Positions 41,437-51,977 of a DNA stretch of 64,000 bases are shown piece by piece. The DNA lies in NCBI GenBank assembly GCA_946122785.1, contig CAMGYJ010000011.1, positions 18,786,001-18,850,000 on the forward strand, written 5' to 3'. The translations under genes were made by a program, and so were the position numbers. Position 1 is the first letter of the stretch, and the number at the start of each line of letters is the position of its first letter. The notes under the pieces are model-generated. The model was not told the DNA's origin. It was given only the letters and a program-made list of their open reading frames with translations, and did not search any database. The DNA comes from Linum tenue. Its lineage: Eukaryota; Streptophyta; Magnoliopsida; Malpighiales; Linaceae.

Positions 41437-43230
41437 GCTGTACTCGTTGCCCATCTCAGTGTGTTTTGTTTTTCGTTTTAGTCTTTTGTGTGTTTGCTCC
41501 ATGTGTGAGGAGCTTGAACTTAGTGTCGTTTATTTTTGTTTTTGTTTCTCTTTGGTGGATCGTTTATGTTGTAGCCTTCTGGGCTAACACTTATCCCTAA
41601 CGCACAGTGTGCTAGTGTGTTCTTGGTGTTCGATTCGTGCAGAACTGTCCATCTTCCCCGTTTGTTTCTCGCCGACTGGTCCACTTCCAGTCCCCCAGCA
41701 GTGTTTCAATCTGGTAACATCGTTCCCCTTATCTCTCCCTCTACTCCATTAAGGGCAATGTCGTGCTTAAGTGTGGGGGGGGTGCTTTGTATCGGTTGGA
41801 ATATATATTTGTGTGCTTGGAGCCTAGTCCGCTGTCCGAATCTTACGATTTGAGGGCTCCAAGTACTGTTGTTTGATCATATTGGCACTGTGTTGTGATT
41901 GGTGAATTGAATGGTTTTCGGATTGATGCATGACAGCTTGATGGTGACTAGGACAACCTATGATGAGGACTGAGATGTGCAGTAGAATTATGTAGGGGTT
42001 CAGTTTTTCAACTGTTTGCTTACCAACTGTGACTTTGATTGATCACTTGTTCTTGACAGTCGTTTATGCATCTAGTTCAGGGTATCAGAATGTGAGATAA
42101 AGCATATAGGTAGCCATGTGAGATTTGAGCATGCTCGTTTCTTTCTTGTGCGATAGATCCCTCTTCCATGATGTGTAGCATTCACGTTGTCACTAGCTAA
42201 GATGATGGGGGCATAGGATTAGCCCACGACCAAATTGACTGTCCTGATGTGTCATATCCCCTAGTCTTTTGGTCTATAATGAAAAAATCACCCTTTTGCA
42301 TCTTTTAGAAGGTTCCACAGAGTGGTTTTTACAGATTCTCTGCTGTTTCTGCTAAATTGAATGTGAGTTTTGGAGGTAGTGCTTAAAAGTTGGGCAGGTG
42401 TTTTAAATATGTGCAGAAGTGGTGGCTCTCTTAAGAAATGAAAAGAAAATGAAAGAAAAACAAAGAAAAATTGAAAGCAAAAGAGAGCCACTACCAAAAA
42501 TCTGAATAATGCCCATTAAGTAGTGTTTCTTAGCAGTCTGGCTTGGAAATGCTAACATTTATACCTCCTTCGCTTTTGTGCTCTTGAGATATTGAGTAAT
42601 GCAGAATAGCAGAAAGGAAATACCGGTTTGTTTGACTGTGATTGTGTGGGTTTGGAAATGTGGAACCTTGTGCTATGAATACTTCCACCACCTAAAAGGC
42701 CTTTTCCCCATGTCCAAGACCCTAGCCAGTCACTTGAACCTGTGTCTAAGACCTCCTGATTAGTTAGTGGTGACACTCCATATGTGAACTCTAGCATTTA
42801 GAGGCTGCCATCATGGTGAAGAGATGTTAGGGATTGAGAGAAATAGCATGCGCATTTTTCGCATCAAATCGTCCTGACCCCACTGGTCGAGAGTGAGTGA
42901 TTCATTTTCATATTCTATATACTCTTGTACCCCTGTGAGGACCTAGATTGCTCGGTCTCTATTCTGATGTCGTGAGTTGGATGCATGAGTTGACTGTTTT
43001 GAGTAAGTGGTTGAGTCAAGTCTAGGTTGGTTGGTAAACAGAAGGGAGACTCTTCCTTTACGCGATTTTGCTGCACTCAAATGTCCTTTGTGGTGGTTGT
43101 CCAGGTTGCTATTGAAGTTGTTCATGTGTTGATGCTTGAAAACCAGTACGATTCACGTGTTCTGTGCCTTTATGACCTGTCCCCAATGTTGATTGATTGA
43201 AATGTGTAAGCTTACCTTGTGTCTGACTTG
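41437..43230 (+). other. Athila-A long 3' noncoding region
   Basis: About 1.8 kb without a coding frame. It contains 'ttaagggcaatgtcg' followed by purine tract TTAAGTGTGGGGGGGG (41768-41783). A block at 42680-42930 is clearly conserved with Athila-B 53505-53745 ('ccttttccccat(g/a)tccaag', 'tgtctaagacctcc', 'gtgaactctagcattta'). Confidence 0.7.
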
Positions 43231-43271
43231 GTTTGCTTGGGGACAAGCAAACGGTTAAGTGTGGGGGAGTT
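43231..43271 (+). promoter_or_regulatory. Athila-A hairpin plus polypurine tract before the 3' LTR
   Basis: Perfect 9-bp stem GTTTGCTTG (43231-43239) and CAAGCAAAC (43244-43252) with loop GGGA. It is followed by GTTAAGTGTGGGGGAGTT, the plus-strand primer, directly before TG at 43272. The same hairpin occurs in Athila-B at 54051-54072. Confidence 0.85.
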
Positions 43272-44620
43272 TGATAGACCGTTAATTACACATGTTTTCA
43301 CCCCTATTCTTGAGCCGTTTGAGGTGTTGATTTTCGTGTTTTAGGCCGATTTCACGCTAGGTTGTGCTTGTTTGTGATATTTCAGGTCCTAGTACGTGAA
43401 TGGAGGTTTGGGAGCGAGTTTGGGGTCAATTGGACGAAGATCGGACGCGTGGCGAGGTGCTAAGGAAGCCGCACGGGCATTCCTGGACATCACACGGCCG
43501 TGCAACTCACATTTGTGGCCGTGTGATTTTCGCCGAGAACAAACACGGGCAGGATGGAAATCCCACACGACCGTGCGACCCTGGCCGTGTGGGAAGCCTG
43601 AAGTTTGACTTAATTGATACGCCACGTTTTGACTCACACGGGCAACTGGGTGGGCCACACGGCCGTGTGTCCTGCCCGTGTGAGTCGGGAAATCTTGGTT
43701 TTTCATCCAATTCCGAGCCAAAAGGGAGGGAATCGGATTTTTAGAGCAAAAACAGAGCCCTAGAGAGAGAAAGTGCGAAGAACACATCCTAGAAGCTATC
43801 TTGGAGCTGGATTTCATCAAATCGAGCTTGGAGATCGTCATAGGAGTGGAAATCATCATCCCAGAGCAGATTTTCCTCATCTTTATGAGTATGACTACTC
43901 GGATTACTATTTTTCTCTCTCTCTCTATGGAGTAGAACCCTTCTCTCACTTGGGTATGAAGAACCCTAGTTCCTTATGTTAGGGATTTGATTGTAATGAC
44001 TTGGGATGATTATACTGTTTGGTTTTAATCGAATGATGCATGTTTATTGAATTGATTGAAGTCTGATCAGCTTTTCTTGATTTCTGCTACAACCTGAGAT
44101 AGATAGAATCTGATTAGGTTGTTAGAGCCTTTTCATTCGATAGTAGGAGATTGGTTATACGAGAGTTAGCCAGTTTACTGCTTTGTACTGGAATTCAATT
44201 CCAGTAGTGGAGTTCTGTGCTTATTGCTTCAGCTTTCTATCCCGGTGAAGACTAGTCGTCTGCCGGGTAGTTAGACTGAGAGGGCTTGGTCAGCTTAAGG
44301 GATTCCAAGCTACTGTCGGATCTTCCGCAGTCTAATCAACAGTAAATCAACCCAGGGTAATTACAATTGAACCTAACTAAGGAGCTAGGGGGACTCATTC
44401 CCGAGTGACTCTTTCCTGCTTTAGAAAACCGAATAATTTCCTGCTTTCTTACTGCTTTTGTGTTAAACAACAATCACTCGAATTAGTTGGCTAGATAATA
44501 GATAATCACGGAGCAAGCAGTAGATCTAGACCCCGGGTTGATAATAGAACTTGCCTGTTACTGCATTCCCGGGCTGCGATTACACTTGGTCGCAGTTTGG
44601 TGTTGTGTTTTGGTGTGTCA
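43272..44620 (+). repeat. Athila-A 3' LTR
   Basis: 1349 bp, TGATAGACCG...TGTGTCA. Carries a CACACGGCCGTG array at 43470-43690 and the 'ctctatggagtagaac...aaccctag' block also found in 1-1475. Copia-2 sequence resumes at 44621. Confidence 0.9.
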
Positions 44621-45505
44621 GAAAGCATTTAACGGGTGAAGGATTTTCTGCGCAACCGTTTTAGCATTAAAGACTTGGGAACCTTGAAATATTTTCTTGA
44701 AATTGAAGTCTCACGGTCGCAGAAGGGCATTATTCTTACCCAATGAAAGTATGCATTGGATATTCTTGCTGATGCAGGAGTTGAAGGTGTGCGCCTTTGT
44801 CTCTTCCCTATGGAGCAAAATCATCAACTGGGTGCTTTGGAAGGACCCGAAGCTACGGATCCATCAGCATATAGACGTCTGGTCGGACGCTTGCTGTATT
44901 TGACGGTAACACGACCGGACATCGTATATGCCGTAAATTTCCTCAGTCAGGCAGTACACAGCCCACGCCAAGCGCACGTGGATGCAGCGCATAGAGTGCT
45001 TTGTTATTTAAAAGGTGCCCCGGGAATGGGATTGTTCCTTCCAGCGAATGGTGCAAAGAATTTGGTTGCTTATTGTGACGCTGATTGGGGTGGATGTCAG
45101 CAAACCCGAATATCAAATACAAGTTATTTTATCCAGTTTAGAGGGAGTCCAGTCTCATGGCGTACAAAGAACCAGACAGTGGTTGCGAGATCTTCAGCAG
45201 AAGCTGAATACAGTAAGTGAGATAATCTGGTTGCGATGGTTGTTTCAAGAGCTAGGTGTGAACATTAAGGAAGCTACCCCCTTGCATTGTGATAATCAGG
45301 CAGTGCTGCATATAGCAGCCAATCCAGTCTTTCACGAGAGAACTAAACATGTGGAAATGGATTGCTATTTCATAGGAGAACGAATATCTAAACGTGAGAT
45401 TGCACCTCAAAAGATTCCCACTCATGATCAGGTGGCTGACATGTTCCTAAAGGCTTGGGTGCAGATCGTTTTAACTTTCTATCTTCCAAGCTTGGCATTC
45501 ACAAT
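44621..45505 (+). pseudogene. Copia-2 reverse transcriptase end and RNase H
   Basis: Picks up copia-2 after Athila-A: the frame VKDFLRNRFSIKDLGTLKYF, then a stop before KYALDILADAG, then PSAYRRLVGRLLYLTVTRPDI and the RNase H motif YCDADWGG, followed by SWRTKNQTVVARSSAEAEY. A small deletion and frameshift at about 45210 leads to SEIIWLRWLFQELGV and the catalytic region HCDNQAVLHIA, then HERTKHVEMDC. It ends ...LPSLAFTI at the Athila-B insertion; the last codons lie at 55637-55660 before the 3' LTR. RT catalytic YVDD is missing, upstream of the break. Confidence 0.9.
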
Positions 45506-47034
45506 TGATTCGGGCCTAATTGCACATGTTTTGCCACCGTTTTGCTTAGATGTTTGTGACAAATTCGCTTCTTAAAGGTCGATTTTACAATAGGTTCTTC
45601 ATGTTTGAGTGTGTTTCAGGATTTAACAGGTGAAACAAGCCTCTGAGTCGAAAGATTGGCGAAAAGGATCGAAAACCGTGAGAAGAGGTGAAAAGCACCA
45701 GTTCACGGCTAAAGGAAGGAGTTCACGGTCATGCAAGACCGTGAAGAAGGGGAGTTGACCATGAAGCGCAAGGCGTCCAGAGCCAATTTGAAGGTTACTG
45801 ACGCAAGGTGAGTTCACGATCACTAAGACCGTGAACACAAGCAGTTGCCCGTGAACTGACGTGAGCGATGCAGAGCGTTTTGGCGCGTGGCTTGAGTTCA
45901 CGGCTGTGAACTCAGGCCGTGAACTCAGCTCTTCTCGGGTTTAAAATTTGAGCTACAAGGAGGAGAGAGGGGAGAGCCCACTTTTGTGAGAGAAACACCT
46001 TCTTCGGCATTCTAGTGAGAGAAACGGAACCAAAGGGAAGAAGAAGGTTAGGGTTTGGCTTCAAGGCAGATTTTGGAAAGATTTCCCCAAGGAGATCTCA
46101 GCTCAAGGCTCAAGAAGAGAGGAGGCCTCCCCAAAAGATGGTTTCCACCTTTTTCCCTTTTTTTCTTCCCACTTCTACCATGGAGTAGTCCTCCTTTCAC
46201 TTGGGTGTAATGAAACCCTAACTCTACCATGTAGTTTTATTGTATGTGGTTTGGATGATTGATATTGGGTATTGTTTAATTCAATGTTTGAGGCATTATT
46301 CACCATTATTGTGCATGCTTGTGCTTAGCAACTTTGGGGTTGTGCATGTTTTGTGCTTAGCATCCTAGTGATTGTGCATAATTGTGCTTAGCACCCCTAA
46401 GTTTGTGCATTTTGGTGCTAGTAATCTAATTTGCCACCTTAGCCTAGTTTAGAGAGGAAAATCCCCCTTTCAAAGGAGACTCAATCGAGTTGGTTTTCCT
46501 TCCGCTTTCTAAGCCACCTAAACTAGGTTGAGTAAGGGCAACCCTCAATATTGAATTAAACAAGTTGATTAATCGTAGTTAAACCGTCCGACCTTAGAGT
46601 TGAGCGAGGGAGTAAGTCAATTACCGATTGTCTAAATCGAGAGGGTCGAGTGACACGGCCTTTCATCCTCACCTCGGTTTAGCAATTGAGACTGTGGTCT
46701 TCGACCACATATGCTTTCCTCTGAGGTTCAGGATTAACTTGCCCAAGGCAATCATTCCAATCCACGTAGCATGGTAGCGGTTAGGGGGAAGCAAAACCCA
46801 AGTGACTTTCCCACAAAAGAGTTTTCAAACCAAATTACCTTTGCTTTCTTTTAGTTCAATTAGCAATCCTTTAAACCAAAGTTTTAAAACTACATAATGA
46901 TTTCAACAACCGAAGTAGGGGTAGACGGACCGGCCCGGGTCGATATATAAATACTTGCCCTATACTGCACCCGACTAGAGTTTAAAACTTGGGCTCTAAT
47001 GGGGTTTAATTGTGGTGTAGTTTGGTGCGAATCA
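45506..47034 (+). repeat. Athila-B 5' LTR
   Basis: Aligns with 54090-55631. Contains the TTCACGG/CCGTGAA array (45700-45930), a 'catggagtagtcctcctttcacttggg' block, and four spaced 'gtgcttagca' phrases at 46310-46400. Confidence 0.95.
45700..45930. repeat. TTCACGGTC/GACCGTGAA inverted-repeat array in the Athila-B LTR
   Basis: 'agttcacggtcatgcaagaccgtgaa', 'gttcacgatcactaagaccgtgaac' and 'gttcacggctgtgaac' style hairpin units. Positional counterpart of the CACGGCCGTG arrays in the other Athila LTRs. Repeated at 54290-54520. Confidence 0.85.
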
Positions 47035-47040
47035 AGTTTT

Positions 47041-47058
47041 TGGCGCCATTGCTGGGGA
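47041..47058 (+). promoter_or_regulatory. Athila-B primer-binding site (tRNA-Asp)
   Basis: TGGCGCCATTGCTGGGGA, matching the Athila-A site except at two positions, six bases after the LTR end. Confidence 0.85.
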
Positions 47059-47182
47059 ACAACGGTCTGTTGTTTAAAAAAGTTGTTGGTTGTTAATCTA
47101 GCTTTTAATTTCCAGTTTTTCAAGTGTGTGTGTTCCTTGCTTGTGCTAGACTTGGTGTTTTCCGATTGTGTGTAGGTGGTGC

Positions 47183-48810
47183 ATGACCCGGAGAAATCCG
47201 ACACCCTTGCTACCACTTGACGAGGACATAAACCGAACTCTCCGACTCCTAGCAAGGGAGAGAGAGCTAGCCAAGGCAAGGAGAAGGAGTGAAAGAGGGG
47301 GACAACAATTGGGTCCCGGTGTTCGTGGAGAAGTAGTTGAAGAAGTGGAAGTTGAACCCATCATAGAAGAGGAAATGGCGGGGAACCAAAGGCAAGATGG
47401 AGCCACTCAAGCCCGCCATATGAATGAGGAGGCGGGAGAAGAAGGAGCCCCGAGGACGATGGGTTACTATATGGCCCCAAGGCCGGCGGACATTCAATCG
47501 CCAATCCTACATCCTCTGGTGGCGGCAAACAATTTCGAGATCAAGTCGTCTCTAGTGACTATGATACAAAGTAATGTTCTCTTCCACGGCCATGAAAGCG
47601 AGTCACCAAGAGAGCACGTGCATAGATTCTTGGAGCTCGCGGGGAGCTTGAAAATTAATGGTGTGTCGGCCGTTATTGCCCACCTTCGAAGATGGCAGAA
47701 TGGAGAAAGAAGATTACACATTTCGAGAAAGAAGAGGACGGGACCTTGAGGGATGCTTGGGAGAGGTACTCCGTTTACTTTCTTCAGTGCCCTCACCACG
47801 GGTTTGAAGAACAGTTTCGTATTGAAACCTTCTACGGAGGCCTAATGCTAGTATGATTGGGGGTTGACTAGAAGTGGAAGAAGAAGCAATGAAAGGAGAG
47901 TGAGAAGCGTGGGAGCGAGTGCTCCACTTGAGGCCAAGTTGGATAAGTTGCTTGAGGTTATGCTTGAAGATAAAAGGCAAGGAAAATGAGCGGTGATGTC
48001 ATGCGACTGGTGTTCGAGTACTAGCCATGAGATGGCGGAGTGCCAAGCAATGAAGGAGGCAACTATTCCAGAGGAGCAAGTCAACTTTATGGCAAATGCT
48101 AGGGTCAACAACCCGTATAACAATACTTATAACACCGGATGGAGGAACCACCCCAACTTTGCTTGGGCATCAGTGGCCAATCCAAGGCCCCCAGGTTTCC
48201 AAGGCCCCATGGGGAACTTCCAACCTCAGCCAACCTTCATCCAACAAAGGCCGCAACTCCAAGGCTCAAACTTTCAACAACCGTACCAACCACAAGGTTC
48301 CCTAGGGTTTCAACAACAACATCAACCCGACAAGTTATCAAAGCTTGAGGACCTAGTGAACACCTTTGTGAGTACGAGTAGCCAAAAGTTCGAGAAGATA
48401 GAACACTTTATGGATATGGCGACCACCAAGTTTACCTCGATTGAGGCGGGTCTTCGAAGCCATCAAGCGAGCCTTCAAAGCTTGGAAGTGCAAATCGGCA
48501 ACCTTGCTGGTATCCTCACCGAGAGACCCAAGGGAGCCTTGCCTTCCCAAACCGGGGTGAATCCCAATCAAACCGGGGTGAATGCACACCAAGTGAGAAG
48601 TGTGAAGGTGGTTCCGGAAGTTGCCAATAATGAAGTGGTGGAGAATGAGGATTCTAACAAGGGAGAGACCATCCCAAAGAAGGGAGAGAATAAGACCTCA
48701 ATGAATGAGAGTGAGGCGGCGAAGAAGGCATTGCCGGAGGATGGATACGTGCCACTTCTTCATTATCCCACAAGGATGTACAAGGATAGGTTGGACAACG
48801 AGGAGGAAAG
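47183..48810 (+). pseudogene. Athila-B gag, internally deleted and frameshifted
   Basis: Start MTRRNPTPLLPLDEDINRT in the same context as Athila-A. Conserved PADIQSPILHPLVAANNFE is at about 47484-47540. After LKINGVSA the region equivalent to about 50 residues of Athila-A gag is deleted; the frame then resumes as KKITHFEKEEDGTLRDAWERY, is deleted again after FYGGLM, and reaches a knuckle CDWCSSTSHEMAEC near 48003-48044 and a Pro/Gln-rich tail. A stop before the knuckle (47987-47989) and a frameshift near 48810 also break it. It cannot yield a normal capsid protein. Confidence 0.85.
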
Positions 48811-49715
48811 CCTTAATGGAAATGCTATGCAACCTCCACCTCAACATCCCATTCCTCGAAGCCATGGTGCAAATTCCAAGATATGCCAAGTACCTCAAAG
48901 GATTCCTCATCAAGAAGCCAAGGCTTGAAGGCCTCGCAAACGTGGCTCTTGGCGAGGAGTGCTCGGCTTTCCTCCTCGACCGCTTGCCCAAAAAGCGGTC
49001 CGACCTAGGTAGCTTTACTATCCCTCTTGATATTAGTGATCACCATATAGAAAATGCCTTGGCAGACCTAGGAGCTAGTGTGAATGTGATGCCCTACAAG
49101 CTTTTCAAAAAGTTAGAAGTAGGTGAACTTAAGACCTCTAAGCTTAGCATCACCTTAGCCGACTGTTCGGTCATTAGCTCGAGAGGTATAATGGAGGACA
49201 TGATGGCGAGAGTGGGCAAGTTTTGCTATCCGACCAATTTCGTGATTCTCGACATAAGTGAGGACTCAGATATGCCCCTCATCCTCGATCGGCCCTTTCT
49301 TGCAACCGCCAAGGCATTGATAGATGTTAATGAGGGAACCCTAATTTTGAGAGATGGTAAGGAGAGAATCAAGCTTGAAATTGATCCTAGGGTGAGGATT
49401 GGTGAAGTGAATGGGGTAGTTTCAAATGCTGTGAATGAGAGTGGAGGAGAGCCTCTCAAGGCAAACCCCACTGTTACTTGTGTTGTCTTTGATGATGTTG
49501 AGCAGGGAGTTAAGAAGGGTCCTAAGCCGAAAAGACCAAGATTTAATTCTTGGAGAAGAAGAATGAAGGGAGCTTTGACCCCGAAGACGAGGGAGCCCGA
49601 AGCAAGGTTGGCCAACCAAGAGGGAAAACTCAATGAGCCTAAGATGGGAGGCTACAAGCCTCGCCCCGAGAGTGTGGTTGATCCGCTCTCGGTGGCATCA
49701 CATTTGAAGTCGTGA
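48810..49715 (+). pseudogene. Athila-B protease region
   Basis: Open for about 300 codons: NIPFLEAMVQIPRYAKYLKG, then the active-site motif ADLGASVNVMPYKLF (near 49060-49105) and MPLILDRPFLATAKALIDV (near 49273-49330). In the last motif Asp replaces Gly of the usual LGRPF. It ends VDPLSVASHLKS without an integrase tail and is followed by the conserved 'aagcgcttgttgggaggcaaccca'. The upstream frame joins gag only through a frameshift. Protease fold is likely intact but expression as part of a gag-protease protein is broken. Confidence 0.8.
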
Positions 49716-50925
49716 TTGATCCCCAACCGTTATGCTAATGACGATAAACAAGCGCTTGTTGGGAGGCAACCCAATGGAGGTTTGTTTATTCTTTTCCTTA
49801 TATTTCGTTTTAGTGTCTTGTGAAGGGTACGAGTGGTGAAGTGGTGTCCCCGTGCTGAGTGTTGTATTTTTTAGGTTTATGGTTGTGTTGTGATCGATTA
49901 GGAGGTACGGAGGAATAGGTTGAGTCAAAAAATTTGCAGAAGTGCCCTGTTTTCACTTGAGTTCATGGACGGATTGCTCAGTTTACGGTCGCTAAGACCG
50001 TGAACAGGCAAACGCGTCCGTGAACTGGGCGCTGATGCATGTTCACCACCTGTCAACCACTCTGTGTTCATGGACGCATTCGCGAGTTCACGGTCGCTAA
50101 GACCATGAACTGGGAAAGTCGTCCGCGAACGGCGACCCTTCACTTGACGACCAAAAACTCGCCTGAAAAATTTGAATCTTCGTCGGAAAATGCAAAATCC
50201 CATCGCTTTTTTGACTTTTCCCCCCAAATCCGGCGAGCAAAACCCAAAACCAACGTCATATCCAGCCTCCTCTCCTCAAAATCGGCATGTGCTGAGATTT
50301 TGGGGAGATTTGGAGCATATTTTCCCAGCCAAGTCACCAGCGGTGAGTCTCCGGCGTGCTTCCGACAAAGCTCCGGCGCCCCTCTCATGTCAGTTTTCCT
50401 ACCAGTTTTTCATCGTCCTCTCCCGCACCTCACTTCATCCCTCGTCCTACTTCAGTCTCCAGGTTTGTTTTTCAACTTTACCTTTGTGAATTGTGGAGAA
50501 TCGGATTAGGTAGTGAAGTGAGGTTGAATTTTTGTGCTTGGCATGATTGAATCTAGTTAGGGCGAGGACTTAGGTGAATTAGGTCGTGTGATTGATGGAT
50601 TGATTATTGCATGAGCTTAGTGAGCCTTGGTGGGCGTGTTTGAACCGAATTGTGTTTATTTTTAGAATTTTCCCACCAAATGCTATGTTATGAATGCAAG
50701 TGGAGTTTGTTTTTTATTGGTGGATGGTAGCCGGCATGGTAGGGGTTGTGGTTCTAATTTTTGTGTGCTTGAACCGTGAAATACCCACAACGATGCCACA
50801 GTGGTTTGACCTTAAATGTTTTAGTCATGGTGGAAAAACAAGTGTGGGGGGAATCTCTTTTCCTCCCAATGAGCGGTATATGACGGATGTTTCCACGTAT
50901 GGTGTATGTTTGTTTTTTGTGCAGG
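49716..50925 (+). other. Athila-B spacer with inverted-repeat array
   Basis: At 49960-50130 it has 'gtttacggtcgctaagaccgtgaac' and 'gttcacggtcgctaagaccatgaac' hairpins and 'tccgtgaactg' half-sites, matching the position of the palindrome array in Athila-A. Purine tract AAGTGTGGGGGGAA at 50840-50853. No coding gene; short frames over the array are artefacts. Confidence 0.7.
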
Positions 50926-51977
50926 ATGCTTAACTTGGAGCATGAGTTAATCAGCTACCTGGTGAACCACCTGGATTTTGGCGACAAGTTCGCCTACCAG
51001 AGTGACAGCCCGATCAGGCCTCACTGGCGGCTGGACCTGGACATGTTTAATTTGTTCAGGTGCTGAGCCGCCATGACTGGAGTACTCTCCCATTCCCAGT
51101 GGCGCCAGTTCCTGACCATGGACGAGGAGATTTTCCACGAGCTGTGTGTGGAGTTCTACTCCACCTTCTCCCACATCGTCCCGACCAGCAAGAAGAGCCG
51201 GCCCCAGGTGGAGTTTATGCTGGGCGGTCAGCCGTGAGTGCTGACCTATGATGGCTTTGCTCAGGCCATGGGGCTCGACACCGCTCACATGACGATGACG
51301 GAGCGGCAGTACATGGTCGACTTCGACTATCAGGGCGCATTCAGAGCCCTCTGCCACCCAGAGCATGAGCAGAGCGAGTTCGAGGGAGCAAGACCAATGC
51401 TATCAAGCTGAAGACCCAATGGAGGATTCTCCATACTCTGCTCACCAGATCCGTCGTCCCCAGCCTCCCGTCAGGCCACTTGATGACGAACAGAGGGCCC
51501 ATTGCCCTCTACTCGATGAGGAGTCCAGCCAAGCCGATCCATCAGGGATTGTTGATCGCCACCTCTTTCGCCCGGTGTCTGGGGCGGAATAGGGTGGACA
51601 CTATGCATATGAGGGGCATCATCACGAGGATAGCCCGGCACTTCCAGGTGGATCTGGCCCGCTGCACCAGCGTGGGAAGGATGGAGCCCTTCACAGTGGA
51701 GGCATTGTACAACCAGAAGTGGTCCTCCAGGTCGAGAGAGGAGTGGAGTACCTTGATGGACTTCGACCTTCCGGAGTCATCCACACTGCAGCAGCACCGG
51801 CTCCAGTGGAGCCCGGAGGTCCCACCAGTAGCAGAGCAGCCGCCTGCTCGAGCACCCGGCCGCCGCCGCCGCCCAGCGCTCCCGCGCCCTGCACAACAGC
51901 CACCACCACCAGGAGCAGGCGATCCCCTCGTCCAGAGGGTGGATCGGCTTGAGACGGGCTTCTTGGGATTCTCATAA
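50926..51977 (+). pseudogene. Athila-B ATHILA ORF, broken
   Basis: Begins MLNLEHELISYLVNHL after 'tttgtgcagg', again splice-acceptor-like. Recognisable segments: FLTMDEEIFHELCVEFYSTF and PQVEFMLGGQP, then LTYDGFAQAMGLDTAH, homologous to the landmarks in Athila-A. TGA stops interrupt at 51064-51066 and after GGQP (about 51236), and frameshifts from about 51400 move the remainder (HFQVDLARCTSVGRMEPFT, then an Arg/Pro-rich tail) into another frame ending at 51977. Confidence 0.75.

Larger units (their letters stand above)
35620..44620 (+). mobile_element. Athila-A: non-autonomous Ty3/gypsy (Athila) element with truncated 5' LTR
   Basis: 5' LTR remnant 35620-35798, tRNA-Asp primer site, gag, protease, palindrome-rich spacer, ATHILA ORF, long 3' noncoding region, purine tract, complete 3' LTR 43272-44620. 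No RT, RNase H or integrase core is present anywhere. The 179-bp LTR overlap shows four mismatches by eye. The left junction joins copia-2 gag to the LTR interior over a TGCTTTC-like microhomology; the right side continues into copia-2 RT. A deletion after insertion therefore removed most copia-2 pol together with about 1.17 kb of this LTR. Confidence 0.9.
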
